A stretch of 64,000 nucleotides of DNA, from positions 434,001 to 498,000 of the forward strand of contig BCIV01000014.1 of assembly GCA_001600055.1 (NCBI GenBank). Direction: 5' to 3'. The notes beneath the pieces were generated by a model. It did not search any database and was not told the DNA's origin. It was given only the letters and a program-made list of their open reading frames with translations. Of the stretch, positions 1 to 9,332 are shown one piece after another (positions within the stretch are counted from its first letter, which is position 1; every line of letters starts with the position of its first letter). The stretch is from Filobasidium wieringae (lineage: Eukaryota > Basidiomycota > Tremellomycetes > Filobasidiales > Filobasidiaceae). The translations under genes and the position numbers were made by a program.

Positions 1-301
1 TCATCATGGATCGAAGAGGTTGAGAGGAAGCCAGAAGCTCATATTGGTTTAAGAGCAGGGGTTTCGGTTCGTCTCGTGATAAAGGATCAACGAATACGCT
101 TCGGTCGGGTTCAGGTGGCCATTTGACATCGATAAGAGGCCTCAAAGGCTTTGCAGAAATTGTAGATGAGAATAGTGGCTGTTCGCGGTTCGGCAGTCTG
201 AGCTGAGGCAGTGATTCGAGTTGAAAAGGGAGAGTGGCAATTGCAGATTCTGGTTTTATTGATGGGGTAACAGGTGAATGATGCGCCTGTTCTGTGGACA
301 T
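1..301 (-). CDS. Unidentified protein, N-terminal 100 residues (partial)
   Basis: An open frame starts at an ATG at 301 (MSTEQAHHSPVTPS...) and runs leftwards without a stop to the window edge, so only the first 100 residues are visible. They are rich in Pro, Ser and Leu and look disordered, with a short conserved-looking stretch LIDVKWPPEPDRSVFVD. There is no signal peptide, membrane segment or recognisable domain. The lack of stops over 100 codons and a plausible ATG support a real gene, but the function cannot be given. The next gene inward is GTR1 on the same strand, whose stop lies 789 nt away. Confidence 0.55.
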   Translation of the reverse strand, partial: MSTEQAHHSPVTPSIKPESAIATLPFQLESLPQLRLPNREQPLFSSTISAKPLRPLIDVKWPPEPDRSVFVDPLSRDEPKPLLLNQYELLASSQPLRSMM

Positions 302-1090
302 GAAACGGGCGAGCGAAGCAGGTAGATGTCAGAATCTCTTGTGGAACTCGATTGCGTCTATCACCGACCCTTATGACCTTTGTAGCATTTCACAGAGCAG
401 CTTGTTAAGGTACAATTGGTCAGGATGTCCATGATCGCTCTTTCATACATCAAAGCGACTTACTAGGCGAGTGAACAAGCCGGACATTTGTACTTCCAAG
501 CCTGCAAGCCGCAAACCTGACAAGGTTTTCTGACTTTGTCGCCAGCTTGCGTCGACATGACCTGTCAAGCTCGTTGTGAATTTCTTTCTCAAGCGAAATA
601 TTCGAGCAGCAATCGGGCGATTCTCATTGTGTGGAGCCGTATGCCATGCTTGTAGTCATACAACTATACCAAACGTATAATAGTCCTCAAACCAAATCTA
701 ATGACCATCATGACCATGGAGTGCAGCGATAACATCCCTTGAAATCGCATAGTATGCATCCGTCGTTTTGTCCGGTTCGAAGCGAAGCATCCGGTCATCC
801 TGGACGTTTCATCAAAGGCAGCGTACGGGTTCCGCATACAGTAAACCGATCATACAACGTATCTCCCATCACATTCTTGTTCTGCGTTGATCATAGTGCT
901 ACCAAGTTCTCTTCGATTTCCTCCCTTATCCACACCTCACAATGTATCTAGCCGTGACCCCATTCCTCTACCGAGCCATCCTCCGGCTCGATAGGTTTGT
1001 ATTTGCACTCTGGGTGGGTTTTACATATCCTGCCAAACAAACACGATCCATCAGCTAGGTAGCTGAAACAGTATGGAGATAAGAAGTAAC
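302..1090. other. Intergenic region, nothing convincing
   Basis: This stretch lies between the partial gene's start and the GTR1 stop. Only short open frames occur and none has conserved-looking sequence. It should hold the promoter of the leftmost gene and the GTR1 3' UTR. No RNA gene was recognised. Confidence 0.5.
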
Positions 1091-2927
1091 TTACAGGCAA
1101 GGCGTATTGACCTGATCCCCACTGAGTTCCTCGAAATGTTGCCTCGCCTGTTCGATATTGAACATCAACAGGCTTGGTTCTGTTCATTCGATATTCCGAA
1201 TGAGCCATGTTCAACCGGTACTGAACGTTGAGGGCGTATAGCTTACCGACCCAAGGTTCCGAGCTGACCAACATCAAGTACGTATTACTTGTCAGGGCAT
1301 CCAATCCTAACGAAGCGTTTTCAAACCTTGCTTCAAGATTGATGAACGGTTGTCCGTTTTTTCTACCCGCCACGTCCAAGCTCAGCTAACCCGCTATAAC
1401 CAATCGTCTGAGAACCTGTACCGAGAATACTCACTGGCAAGTCGTTCTGAACCCCTTGACGACCTCGCTAATCTTTTCAAATCTTTTCCGCTCCAACCCC
1501 TTCGCTCCTCCCCTCAACTCGACCTCGTCGAACCCCCCACTTCCGTCCACATCCTCATCTTCCTCCCCCATCAAAAGGCCTGAACCCTTTTCGGGATCTG
1601 CGTCCAGGCCCGAACCGGATTTCGCTAACACGAGGAACGTTTGCCGTTCGAAAAGGACTGCTTCGACGCAGGAAGAGATATCACGGAGATGGGTGAGATG
1701 CGATGTTATTAGAGAGGCGTTGGGGATGAGGGTATGGATTACGCTTGACCATGCCTTTTGTCATCGTGGAAACGAATCGCGATTCAGCTCTTCTCCTTGA
1801 TACCGGGTAGCGCGGAGGCTCACCTTGTATAAACTCTCATCCCAAATACTAGTCCCAAAACATCTGACTCCTTTTCCTCTACCAACTTTCATCCCATATC
1901 GCTTCCCCACCTCCATCGCTCTTCTTTCAATATCGTCTCTCCTTTCTTGAAACATCTTCAATTTCTTTGCGGGAAGCCCGTCCCCGATCAGATCCATCTT
2001 ATTGATGAGGACCCACACCTTCGGAGGTACCAGAGAAGGTTCATTAGAATCGGAAGGAGGAAGATCATACATCTCCTCATGCTCTTCTTTCGCAAGTGAA
2101 TAAAGCGCTTCTAAACATTCTTCAAAATACCCTACATCCTTCTCCCATTCGGTCCCTTTGCCTCGACCCAGTTTCCCGGTCCCATCTTCGTCCTGGATCG
2201 CTTGTCTTTCGTCCTCCACGCCCGAAGAGGAGGAAGGGTCCGAGAAGGAAAAGGGAGTGGTAGCGTCGAACACGTAAATCAGGACCGCGACGTTTTTGAA
2301 AATCTCGGATTTTTGGGTCGAGATAAAGTGAGCTAGAAAGTTTTCTTGTCCACCACAGTCCCATAGGTTCTGTATAGGCATAATGGCATGGGTCAAGGGT
2401 AGTGAGATATACGGAGATGGTGGTGAACAACGAAGGTGTACGGAACGTAAGAACGGTGCAGTCAGATCGAGTTCTTTGTCGAGAAGAACTAACGGACGGA
2501 CCAATTTTAGTCCTCCCATGAATACTACATGACTATGCTCCACGTCCATCGTTGCGCCCAATCTAGAAGTGTTCTTGGCTAACATGTTAGAGCTGTATTC
2601 GATAGAGTTGGTAAGGGTAGGCGAAGTAAAGGTAGATAGAAATCGGGATCGCGGTGTGTGAGGATTGGTATTTCTGATGTTGACGAGATAAGGAAGGACG
2701 ACATAACGTACAAAATGACAGATCTCATCGAGGTCTTGCCGCTTCCTATTGAGCCAGACAGGTATTTTAAGCAGATCAGTAATTTATGAGTGAAAATGGC
2801 AGCTATTGTACTGACCTGATTTGCCCATCAAGAGGACCTGTAAGAATTGATTCAAATCAGCATTGTATGTTACGGGTACGAAGATGATAAGGAGAGCCAC
2901 CTTTTTCTTGCTATTGTCTGGCGGCAT
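1091..2927 (-). CDS. GTR1: Rag-family GTPase Gtr1/RagA
   Basis: Small GTPase of the Rag heterodimer, which signals amino-acid sufficiency to TORC1 at the vacuole (family knowledge). The gene starts MPPDNSKKK at 2927; exons 2901-2927, 2816-2837 (VLLMGKSG) and 2712-2745 (GSGKTSMRSVIF) split the P-loop. Then come SNMLAKNTSRLGAT, DVEHSHV, the G3 motif NLWDCGGQ, LIYVFDATT, INKMDL (G4) and CFGTSIWDESLYKAWSS. The C-terminal roadblock part includes DALTSNTYLMLVSSEPW and QARQHFEELSGDQVNTPCL before TAA at 1091-1093. Two low-complexity insertions enlarge it: about 45 residues after the YVFDATT strand and about 45 acidic residues in the C-terminal half. G4 reads NKMD where Rag proteins usually have HKMD. 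It is transcribed away from SUR2. Confidence 0.93.
2816..2837 (-). other. GTR1: 22-nt exon of GTR1 carrying half of the P-loop
   Basis: The exon is bounded by ...ttacag and gtcagt and encodes VLLMGKSG with the last codon split. It joins the 27-nt first coding exon (2901-2927) and the 34-nt third exon (2712-2745). The three together rebuild the canonical GTR1 N-terminus and GxxxxGKT/S motif, so the splicing is well supported. Confidence 0.85.
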
Positions 2928-3602
2928 GATATGTTGTTTCAAAGACAGGTAGAAGCAAGTAATTGGCAAGCAAGGGGTTGTAATTGAGAGGATGTTCGAA
3001 CGGAACAGGATCGAGGTGATATCCGACTCGATGCGCTAGATCCAGGTGATAAGAACTGGAACTGGGAATGATGGTTGAACGATCATCCATGACTCATGTC
3101 AGCGGACATAAAACGTGTGCGGATGTCCATTGCCAAGATCGGATATGCGTTATCAAACGACCGTGAGAAACCTTGGCCCACGCGTCATCGCTTGCTGACC
3201 TTTTTAGTCATCACGTGCCGGTCATGGAACAGCCCGTTTTCCTTCGGAGGATCCGTCCGTGCCCGGGGATGGGAGTGGCGAACACATTTATTTGTATCCG
3301 CTGTTGTTCAAAGTAGCAATGGCAGCACCAAGCTTCTTTCATCATCATCGACTACGACGGCTGCTGCATCTGCTTTATCTACCACTTCCACTTCACTTTT
3401 GACTTCCACCACTTTTACTGCTTCTTACTACTACACCCACTCGGACTACATCTACGACAATCACCAACAACTACCGGACAGCGATCAACGGAGATCGCCC
3501 AGTCATCAGCAATATCACAAACCACTCCACAAAGAATCGTACATCAACCTATAGTCATCTCAACCACCTTCACTACACGCTCAAGAAGTGCGATCTAGCA
3601 CA
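2928..3602. promoter_or_regulatory. Divergent GTR1/SUR2 promoter region
   Basis: 675 nt between the two start codons. It contains one ACGCGT at 3180-3185 and a Ser/Thr-codon-like (ACC/ACT/TCA) simple stretch around 3330-3560. That stretch gives a long open frame without an ATG, which I do not believe is coding. Confidence 0.4.
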
Positions 3603-5059
3603 ATGTCGGTGACTACATTCCTCTCCTCTCTCCTCCCTCCCATCTCTTCCTCTCTCAACAACACTCTCACTCCCCATGAACCGCACTACCCCATCTACCA
3701 CACCCGGGAAAACTCGATCTTACCATTCATGACGGACAAATTCCTCTCTCTCCTTATCCCTATCGTCGCCTACTGGGTCTTCTCTCTCCTTTTCCATGCT
3801 CTGGACTGTCTAGAGCTTCCTTACTTCGAGAAGATGAGGATTCATGAGTCTGAAGAGGTTCAAAGCCGGAACCGCGTAACAGTATGGGGAGTCATCAAAG
3901 CTGTCCTTTTACAGCAGTTCTTCCAAACTGCTCTGGGTTGGGTCTGGCTCGAGAGCGAGCAGGAGATCTTGGAGAGGGAGATTTGGAGGGATCATACTGC
4001 CGACATGCAGAAATTGGCGGGAGTCGTCGGGCAGGGGTTGCATTTGCTGTTGGGAGGAAAGACTGCAGGGATCGTTGCTCAGGCCCTTGGTGGTGGAAAC
4101 CTGACCGCTTGGGTCTATTGGTGGGGTGTCCCCATTGCTCAGATGGTGTTCGCTTTGTAAGTCACCCTCAGATCCGCGCTCGGAGTTTCGTCTCCCTTTC
4201 ATCATCGACCACAAACGCTAACTATGACCGTCCTTTCCTCTTTCAGCTTCATCATCGATACCTGGCAATACTTCCTTCACCGTCTCTTCCACACTGTACC
4301 CTTCCTCTATCGTCACTTCCACAGCGTCCATCACGCCCTCTACGTTCCCTACGCTTTCGGAGCCCTATACAATCACCCAGTCGAAGGTCTCCTCCTGGAT
4401 TCCCTTGGTGCCGTTCTTGCCCACTCTATCTCGGGAATGACTATCCGTCAATCCATCTTGCTGTTCGGAATCTCCACCGTCAAGACGGTAGATGATCATT
4501 GTGGGTATAAAATCTGGTGGGACCCTTGTCAGGCTATATTTGGGAACAACGCGGAGTACCATGATTTGCACCACCAGAGTTGGGGAATTAAGAAGAACTT
4601 TAGTCAGCCGTTCTTGTAAGTTGACTCAGAGCCGGTTATTTACGTAGGGGAATACGAGCTGATCAGCGTTCGGTTTATAGTACTCGATGGGATGACCTTC
4701 TGGGAACGAGGATGGACAAGGACCATGCGGTTACCATGTACAGCAAGAGAAAGGCGTCCGTTTTGGCCAAGAAGAATGCTATGCTAGCAGTCGAGGAGGT
4801 CGAAGTGGTCGAGATCACTGCTTCGGCCATTACGACTACCTCATCCATCACTACTTCGATAACAACAACGAAACCTATCCAATTGGAAAGGAAATCGTCG
4901 AGCTCGTCCGAGACTTCTTCCCTCTCGATAAGTGATTCGGACAGGATGACTCCGGTAGAGGAGATCGATTCGGGAATCGAGCTGGATGATCCTAAATCTA
5001 CTATCGCCACGGGACGACGGGCGACGGGATTGGGAACAAGGTTGAGAAGTAGAGCTTAA
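3603..5059 (+). CDS. SUR2: Sphinganine C4-hydroxylase (fatty acid hydroxylase superfamily)
   Basis: Membrane di-iron enzyme that converts sphinganine to phytosphingosine in the ER. There are three coding exons, 3603-4156, 4247-4615 and 4681-5059, giving 433 residues. Diagnostic sequence runs from exon 2: DTWQYFLHRLFH, then HSVHH, YVPYAFGALYNHPVEGLLLDS, DDHCGY, and FGNNAEYHDLHHQSWGIKKNFSQPFF. This supplies the three His clusters HxxxH, HxxHH and HxxHH. Hydrophobic segments near the N-terminus (LLIPIVAYWVFSLLF) fit membrane anchoring. The first ATG with a good context (cacaATGtc) is 3603; the frame is open a little further upstream without ATG. An unusual feature is a Thr/Ser-rich C-terminal tail of about 110 residues after the catalytic domain, which I infer to be disordered and perhaps regulatory. 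Confidence 0.95.
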
Positions 5060-5569
5060 GTTGGCTCGACCATCTGAAGAGGTTCGATATGACGGGTGGA
5101 CGAGCGAAACGTCCCCTTCTCTATTCATTTATAATACGGGACCTTACGGGATACCGGGTACGGGATGCAGATAGGCTGGAAGAGAGAGAGGAAGATTCCC
5201 CTGTCCGTTGAGAATCATCTCAGTCGAGATGGGCGGATAGGGGTCGGTGTATTTGTACTCTAATTTTGCCCTGGACTGTGGATCTGTTTCATATGAGCTC
5301 GAGTTATTCCATATGAGTATATGAGTACTACATATTACATTCGTTTGAAAGTTTTGAACCAAGTCCGTGAAGCTGCTCGAACTAAATGAGCAAGGGACGT
5401 GACGCGTTTGTTTACTTTGTGAGGGAGAGTGGAATCAGCTAAAGTTGCTCGACTCCTGAGGTTTCTGAGGTGAAGTTGCTAGTGCTGAGTAGCACTTCAG
5501 CCTCGAGATACCAGTCAATCCATGAGCAGGTCTTGTGCATGAAATACCAACTGGAGATCGATCTTCATA
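5060..5569. promoter_or_regulatory. Intergenic region upstream of the DNA ligase, with ACGCGT and forkhead-like motif
   Basis: 510 nt between the SUR2 stop and the ligase start. ACGCGT at 5402-5407 is followed immediately by TGTTTAC at 5409-5415, the core of a forkhead site. MCB boxes (ACGCGT) bind MBF and drive G1/S genes in fungi. Function here is inferred from motif and position. Confidence 0.45.
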
Positions 5570-8500
5570 ATGAATCCCGAATCGGGTACCTTGGAACAGT
5601 AGGTCAACCCGCTCTCGTCCAAGACTTATCTCATGGGCTATACTGATAAACAATCGACAGGTTCGCCCGCCTTGTGCATAGGTTGGGCTCGTTGAAGCCA
5701 ACGGGATCGCCCAGTTACGTCTTCAAGCAATATCTTGCATCCCTGCCCAGCCCTCTGCCTCGGAGATTCGGGGTTCATCTCTTTAGACTGCTTTTCCCGA
5801 ATCATTCTCCTCGGCGGCGATACCAGATGAAAGAACATACGCTCGCTCGGAGGTTGGCTGAAGTCGCTGGACTCAACGACATTCAATCGGTAGTCTTAAG
5901 AGAATGGGATGATTCGGGCCATGGAAGAGGAAGAGGTGGATACCTAGGGGAGGAAGTTGAGAGGGTTTGGAGGAATCGGGCTTTGCTACGTGTGAGATGA
6001 TTGCGCTATAGCTTCCACTAAGCATTGTGACTTGCGAGCTCATGCTTCAAATGTTGGGTCTCGTGTTTATACCCACAAGGATACCGGCCGAATCTCAACT
6101 AAAACGCTGGGCGAGGTCGATTCTCTTCTAGACGAGCTGGCGTCTCACTCCCCTTATTCTCAACTAGGCACAGGTACGTCTGATTTCAGCTGTATCTCCT
6201 CAGTTGGGTTCTTTTTGATCTTTTAATGTTCGTTCTACAAAGCGCACAATCCAAGCCCACAGCCAATACCTCAAATTCTTTATTCCCTTTTCGTTGTTTC
6301 CCCCCTCTCCCCCCTAGCCGCATCAGTCCTAACTCAAATCATCCTCTGCGATCTTCGGCCGATTCTGAACCCCCTCCCGCCAGATACATACGGATTCACG
6401 ACAGCCCTACTTGGAGAGAAGGAAGTCACTCCTCAACTCAGTCTGGAAGAGGCTTTATTGCTCTGGGATAGAAGGACGAGGGCGTTGAGTGGCGTTTGCG
6501 GAGATTTGGATGAGATCCTGGATACAATCGAGAACACCGGTGATGGGACCTATGGATCAGATATCGAAGGCATTCTGGGGGCCCTGACAATCAAAGTGGG
6601 ACGTATTGTTCCTGTAAGTGATTTTCGTACCTCGAACGGGTATCTGAGAAGACATTGAACTTGAGTGGGTAACGACCGCAGATTCCGAAATGTGAAAAAG
6701 GAAGGTCCGTTCGTTCTGCGTTGAAAATGATTGCAGGGCTGCGGTTTGATCGTTGCAAGACGATCTGGGCGGAAACGAAGTATGACGGGATCAGGTGGGT
6801 CGAGACTCGACAGCATGTTGGAAAAAGAGGCGCTAATGAGCACGCGGATGTTAGGGTCCAGATACATGCCTGGAAGGACGAAGCAGGTCGATCTAGGATC
6901 AGACTGTTCAGTAAGAGCAAGAGGGATAGTACGCAGGATCGATGGAACTGCCATTCGTGAGTACTCAACTTGCCGTCCTTGTCTTGGGTCGGTCGTTAAA
7001 GCATCCGCCGTTGGCTAGCATGATTCTGGCTTCGTTGGGACTTCCGATCGATCCGGACTTGCCTGTACACCCTCTCATGCGGTCAAGACTACCACAACCG
7101 GACGCGCAGGACGAAATCCGTTCGATTATTGCCGAAGCGGAGCTGCTGCCTTATAACGAGAATTGTAGAGGACAAGGTAGAGGTCCCGGCATTGAAGAAT
7201 TTTGGCATTTGAATACAACTGGCTCTCGCGCGTGGGTTCGATGGGCTGGATTCTACCTCATCATCGCGTACGCTGACCTTGTCCAAAAGACTCAAAGACG
7301 GAAGACACTACTATCTGTCGTTTTTCGATATCCTTTTCTGCAATGGCGTGGATCTAACGAGTCAGTCATACGATACGCGCAGGAAGTGTTTGAAGAGGGT
7401 TATTAGGGTTATCCCAGGATTCGTAAGTGCGCGAGTATCGGTCTGATATTCAAGCTTATTGTAACTGAAGATTGGCAACCGAATCGTTCCCAGACTCAGC
7501 TAGCGGATCGACAAGAGATTGACATGGCTCGTGGGTTCGACAATACAAGAGTACAACTGGAGGCAATATTCGCGCTGAGCAACGCTCGAGTGGAGGGTAT
7601 GTTATAGCAAGATGCGAACGAGATGCACAGTTACTCAAGCGTGACACGCGATAGAGGGCCTCGTATTGAAAGCATCCGAATCGACTTATAATTCGGGTCG
7701 CTTGAGATGGGTCAAGCTAAAGGTGCGCACCGGCTTTCGAACGAGTTTTCCCTTATTAACCACCGCTTTTCCGATTCTAGCGTGATTATATTCCGGGAAT
7801 GGGTGATTGCGTGGATCTGGCGGTAGTCGCAATGGGTTGGGATCGAGATCGCGCGAGAGAATTGAGAGGTCGGTTCTCCTGTAACACGTTGGGGCGAAAG
7901 GCTGATTGGGTATGCATCAGTTGGAACATCAATTCTCACTACCTTATACGCGGCTGTACTGACCAACTCTGAGGAAGTTAAAGATGGGCTGGTTAGTAGT
8001 CACCCGGGTCATTATTCTATGGCACCATCAAACTGACGGCTTTACAGCAAGAACCGCACTTTGAAGTGTTGTTTACGGTGTCGTATGGGTTGTCGCGAGA
8101 GCAGCTGGAACAACTCAATCGCTACATACAGATTGGCAAGATTCCTCACAGACAGTGGAATCCAAGATTCATGCAGACCGATGTGAGTCGCCGCAAAATC
8201 TGGATTGTAAACTCGCTTACATCGCAGATTTGCAGGCGATCCCTGGACTATCGTATCGATTTTCGCTGCGCGACGACCATTCACCTCCAGTTGTCGTCTT
8301 CAACCAGCCGATCAACGTCGAACTTATGGGAGCAGGATTTCAAAAGTTGCCCGGTTCTCGGTATCACGCTCTTCGGTGGCCTCGAGTGCAGAAGCTGTAT
8401 AGCGACCGATCCTGGACAGAAGCACTATCCGGGCCGGATTATCTGGTTGCATGTCTCGAAGCTCTCGGTCATGTTCAAAAAGACAAAAAAGGACTACAGT

Positions 8501-9303
8501 CATCATCTGACTTTGCACAGCACGAAGACACTTTAACAAGGATATTCCAGGCGACTTCGACGCACGGATTGGACATGGTTGATCTGTCTCCTATCCGACC
8601 GTCAGTCAGGCAATTCAGAATGAAGGACGAGCCGCCTTCGCCTTGCAAGCTATTACGACCGAGCAAATCAATGCCGGTGGCAAGTCCCATCACCAAGCCT
8701 AGTGCTCGACTGATTTTCGGTCGCGAACCTTTGCCGAGTCGCGTTAATCGTTGTGTGTCACTGAACCAAGTCTTACAAGACACGAAGCCCCTATCGACTG
8801 CAATATCGATAGATAGACGATTGAAGAGGAGCCGGACTTCTCTGGGAACGGCTGGACGGCTTCTACAAATCAGCAAACGCAGGCGCCGCCAGTCAGATCC
8901 CTGCTTGAGCGGGCAGATTCGTAGCGAACCGTTGGCGATCAGCGCTGAAGCTAGAGAACCCGCTGTCAAAAACAATCTAAGCTCATTCTCGCCTCATACC
9001 GTCTTTCTGGTTTGCATCGACGAAAATCATTCTACAGTAGCAGGAAGGGCTCTCAAAAGCTTTGCCATTCACTCCAGCTTTGACAACTTTATCAATCATT
9101 GGCGATACAGTGCTCAACCTGGACAACAATTCATCATTCTTGCAGATGGTAGTGCTCAACAGCATATTCGCCAACTGAAGCAACACATTGACTCGTTACA
9201 CAAATTGCATAGAGCCCATCAACCTGTTTCGATATTAGACCATCACCTTTTGTATGCAAAGAATCTACGACCGGAGGATGTTTGGTGCCGGTACCGTCTG
9301 TAG
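5570..9303 (+). CDS. ATP-dependent DNA ligase, Lig4-like
   Basis: Seals DNA nicks through an enzyme-AMP intermediate; nuclear. Start MNPESGTLEQ at 5570 is joined by an intron to FARLVHRLGSLKPTG. The N-terminal part (to about 350 residues) resembles the DNA-binding domain. Nucleotidyltransferase motifs follow in order: I, KYDGIR; III region, IHAWKDE and LFSKSKRDST; IIIa, VFFDILLCNGVDL; IV, EEGLVLKAS; V, RLRWVKLKRDY; VI/OB fold, YHALRWPRVQKLY. All catalytic motifs are intact, so it should be active. After the OB fold come about 300 residues rich in basic and Ser residues, ending ILDHHLLYAKNLRPEDVWCRYRL-like sequence before TAG at 9301. I see no clear tandem BRCT pair as in true Lig4, so it may be a separate fungal ligase clade. 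It converges on ZW10 with 29 nt between the stops. Confidence 0.85.
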
Positions 9304-9332
9304 CCATGTCACACATATCATCATAAGTCTTC

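Noticed and set aside
3180..3185. Single ACGCGT in the GTR1/SUR2 promoter as a cell-cycle element
   Set aside because: Isolated matches are expected by chance about every 4 kb, and neither gene is a typical G1/S target. The same applies to 31305-31310.
3096..3554. 152-codon frame in the GTR1/SUR2 promoter
   Set aside because: Low-complexity Ser/Thr output from simple sequence in the 5' region, with no conserved segment.
8475..8975. 166-codon minus-strand frame inside the DNA ligase
   Set aside because: Shadow of the ligase coding strand; it has no independent support.
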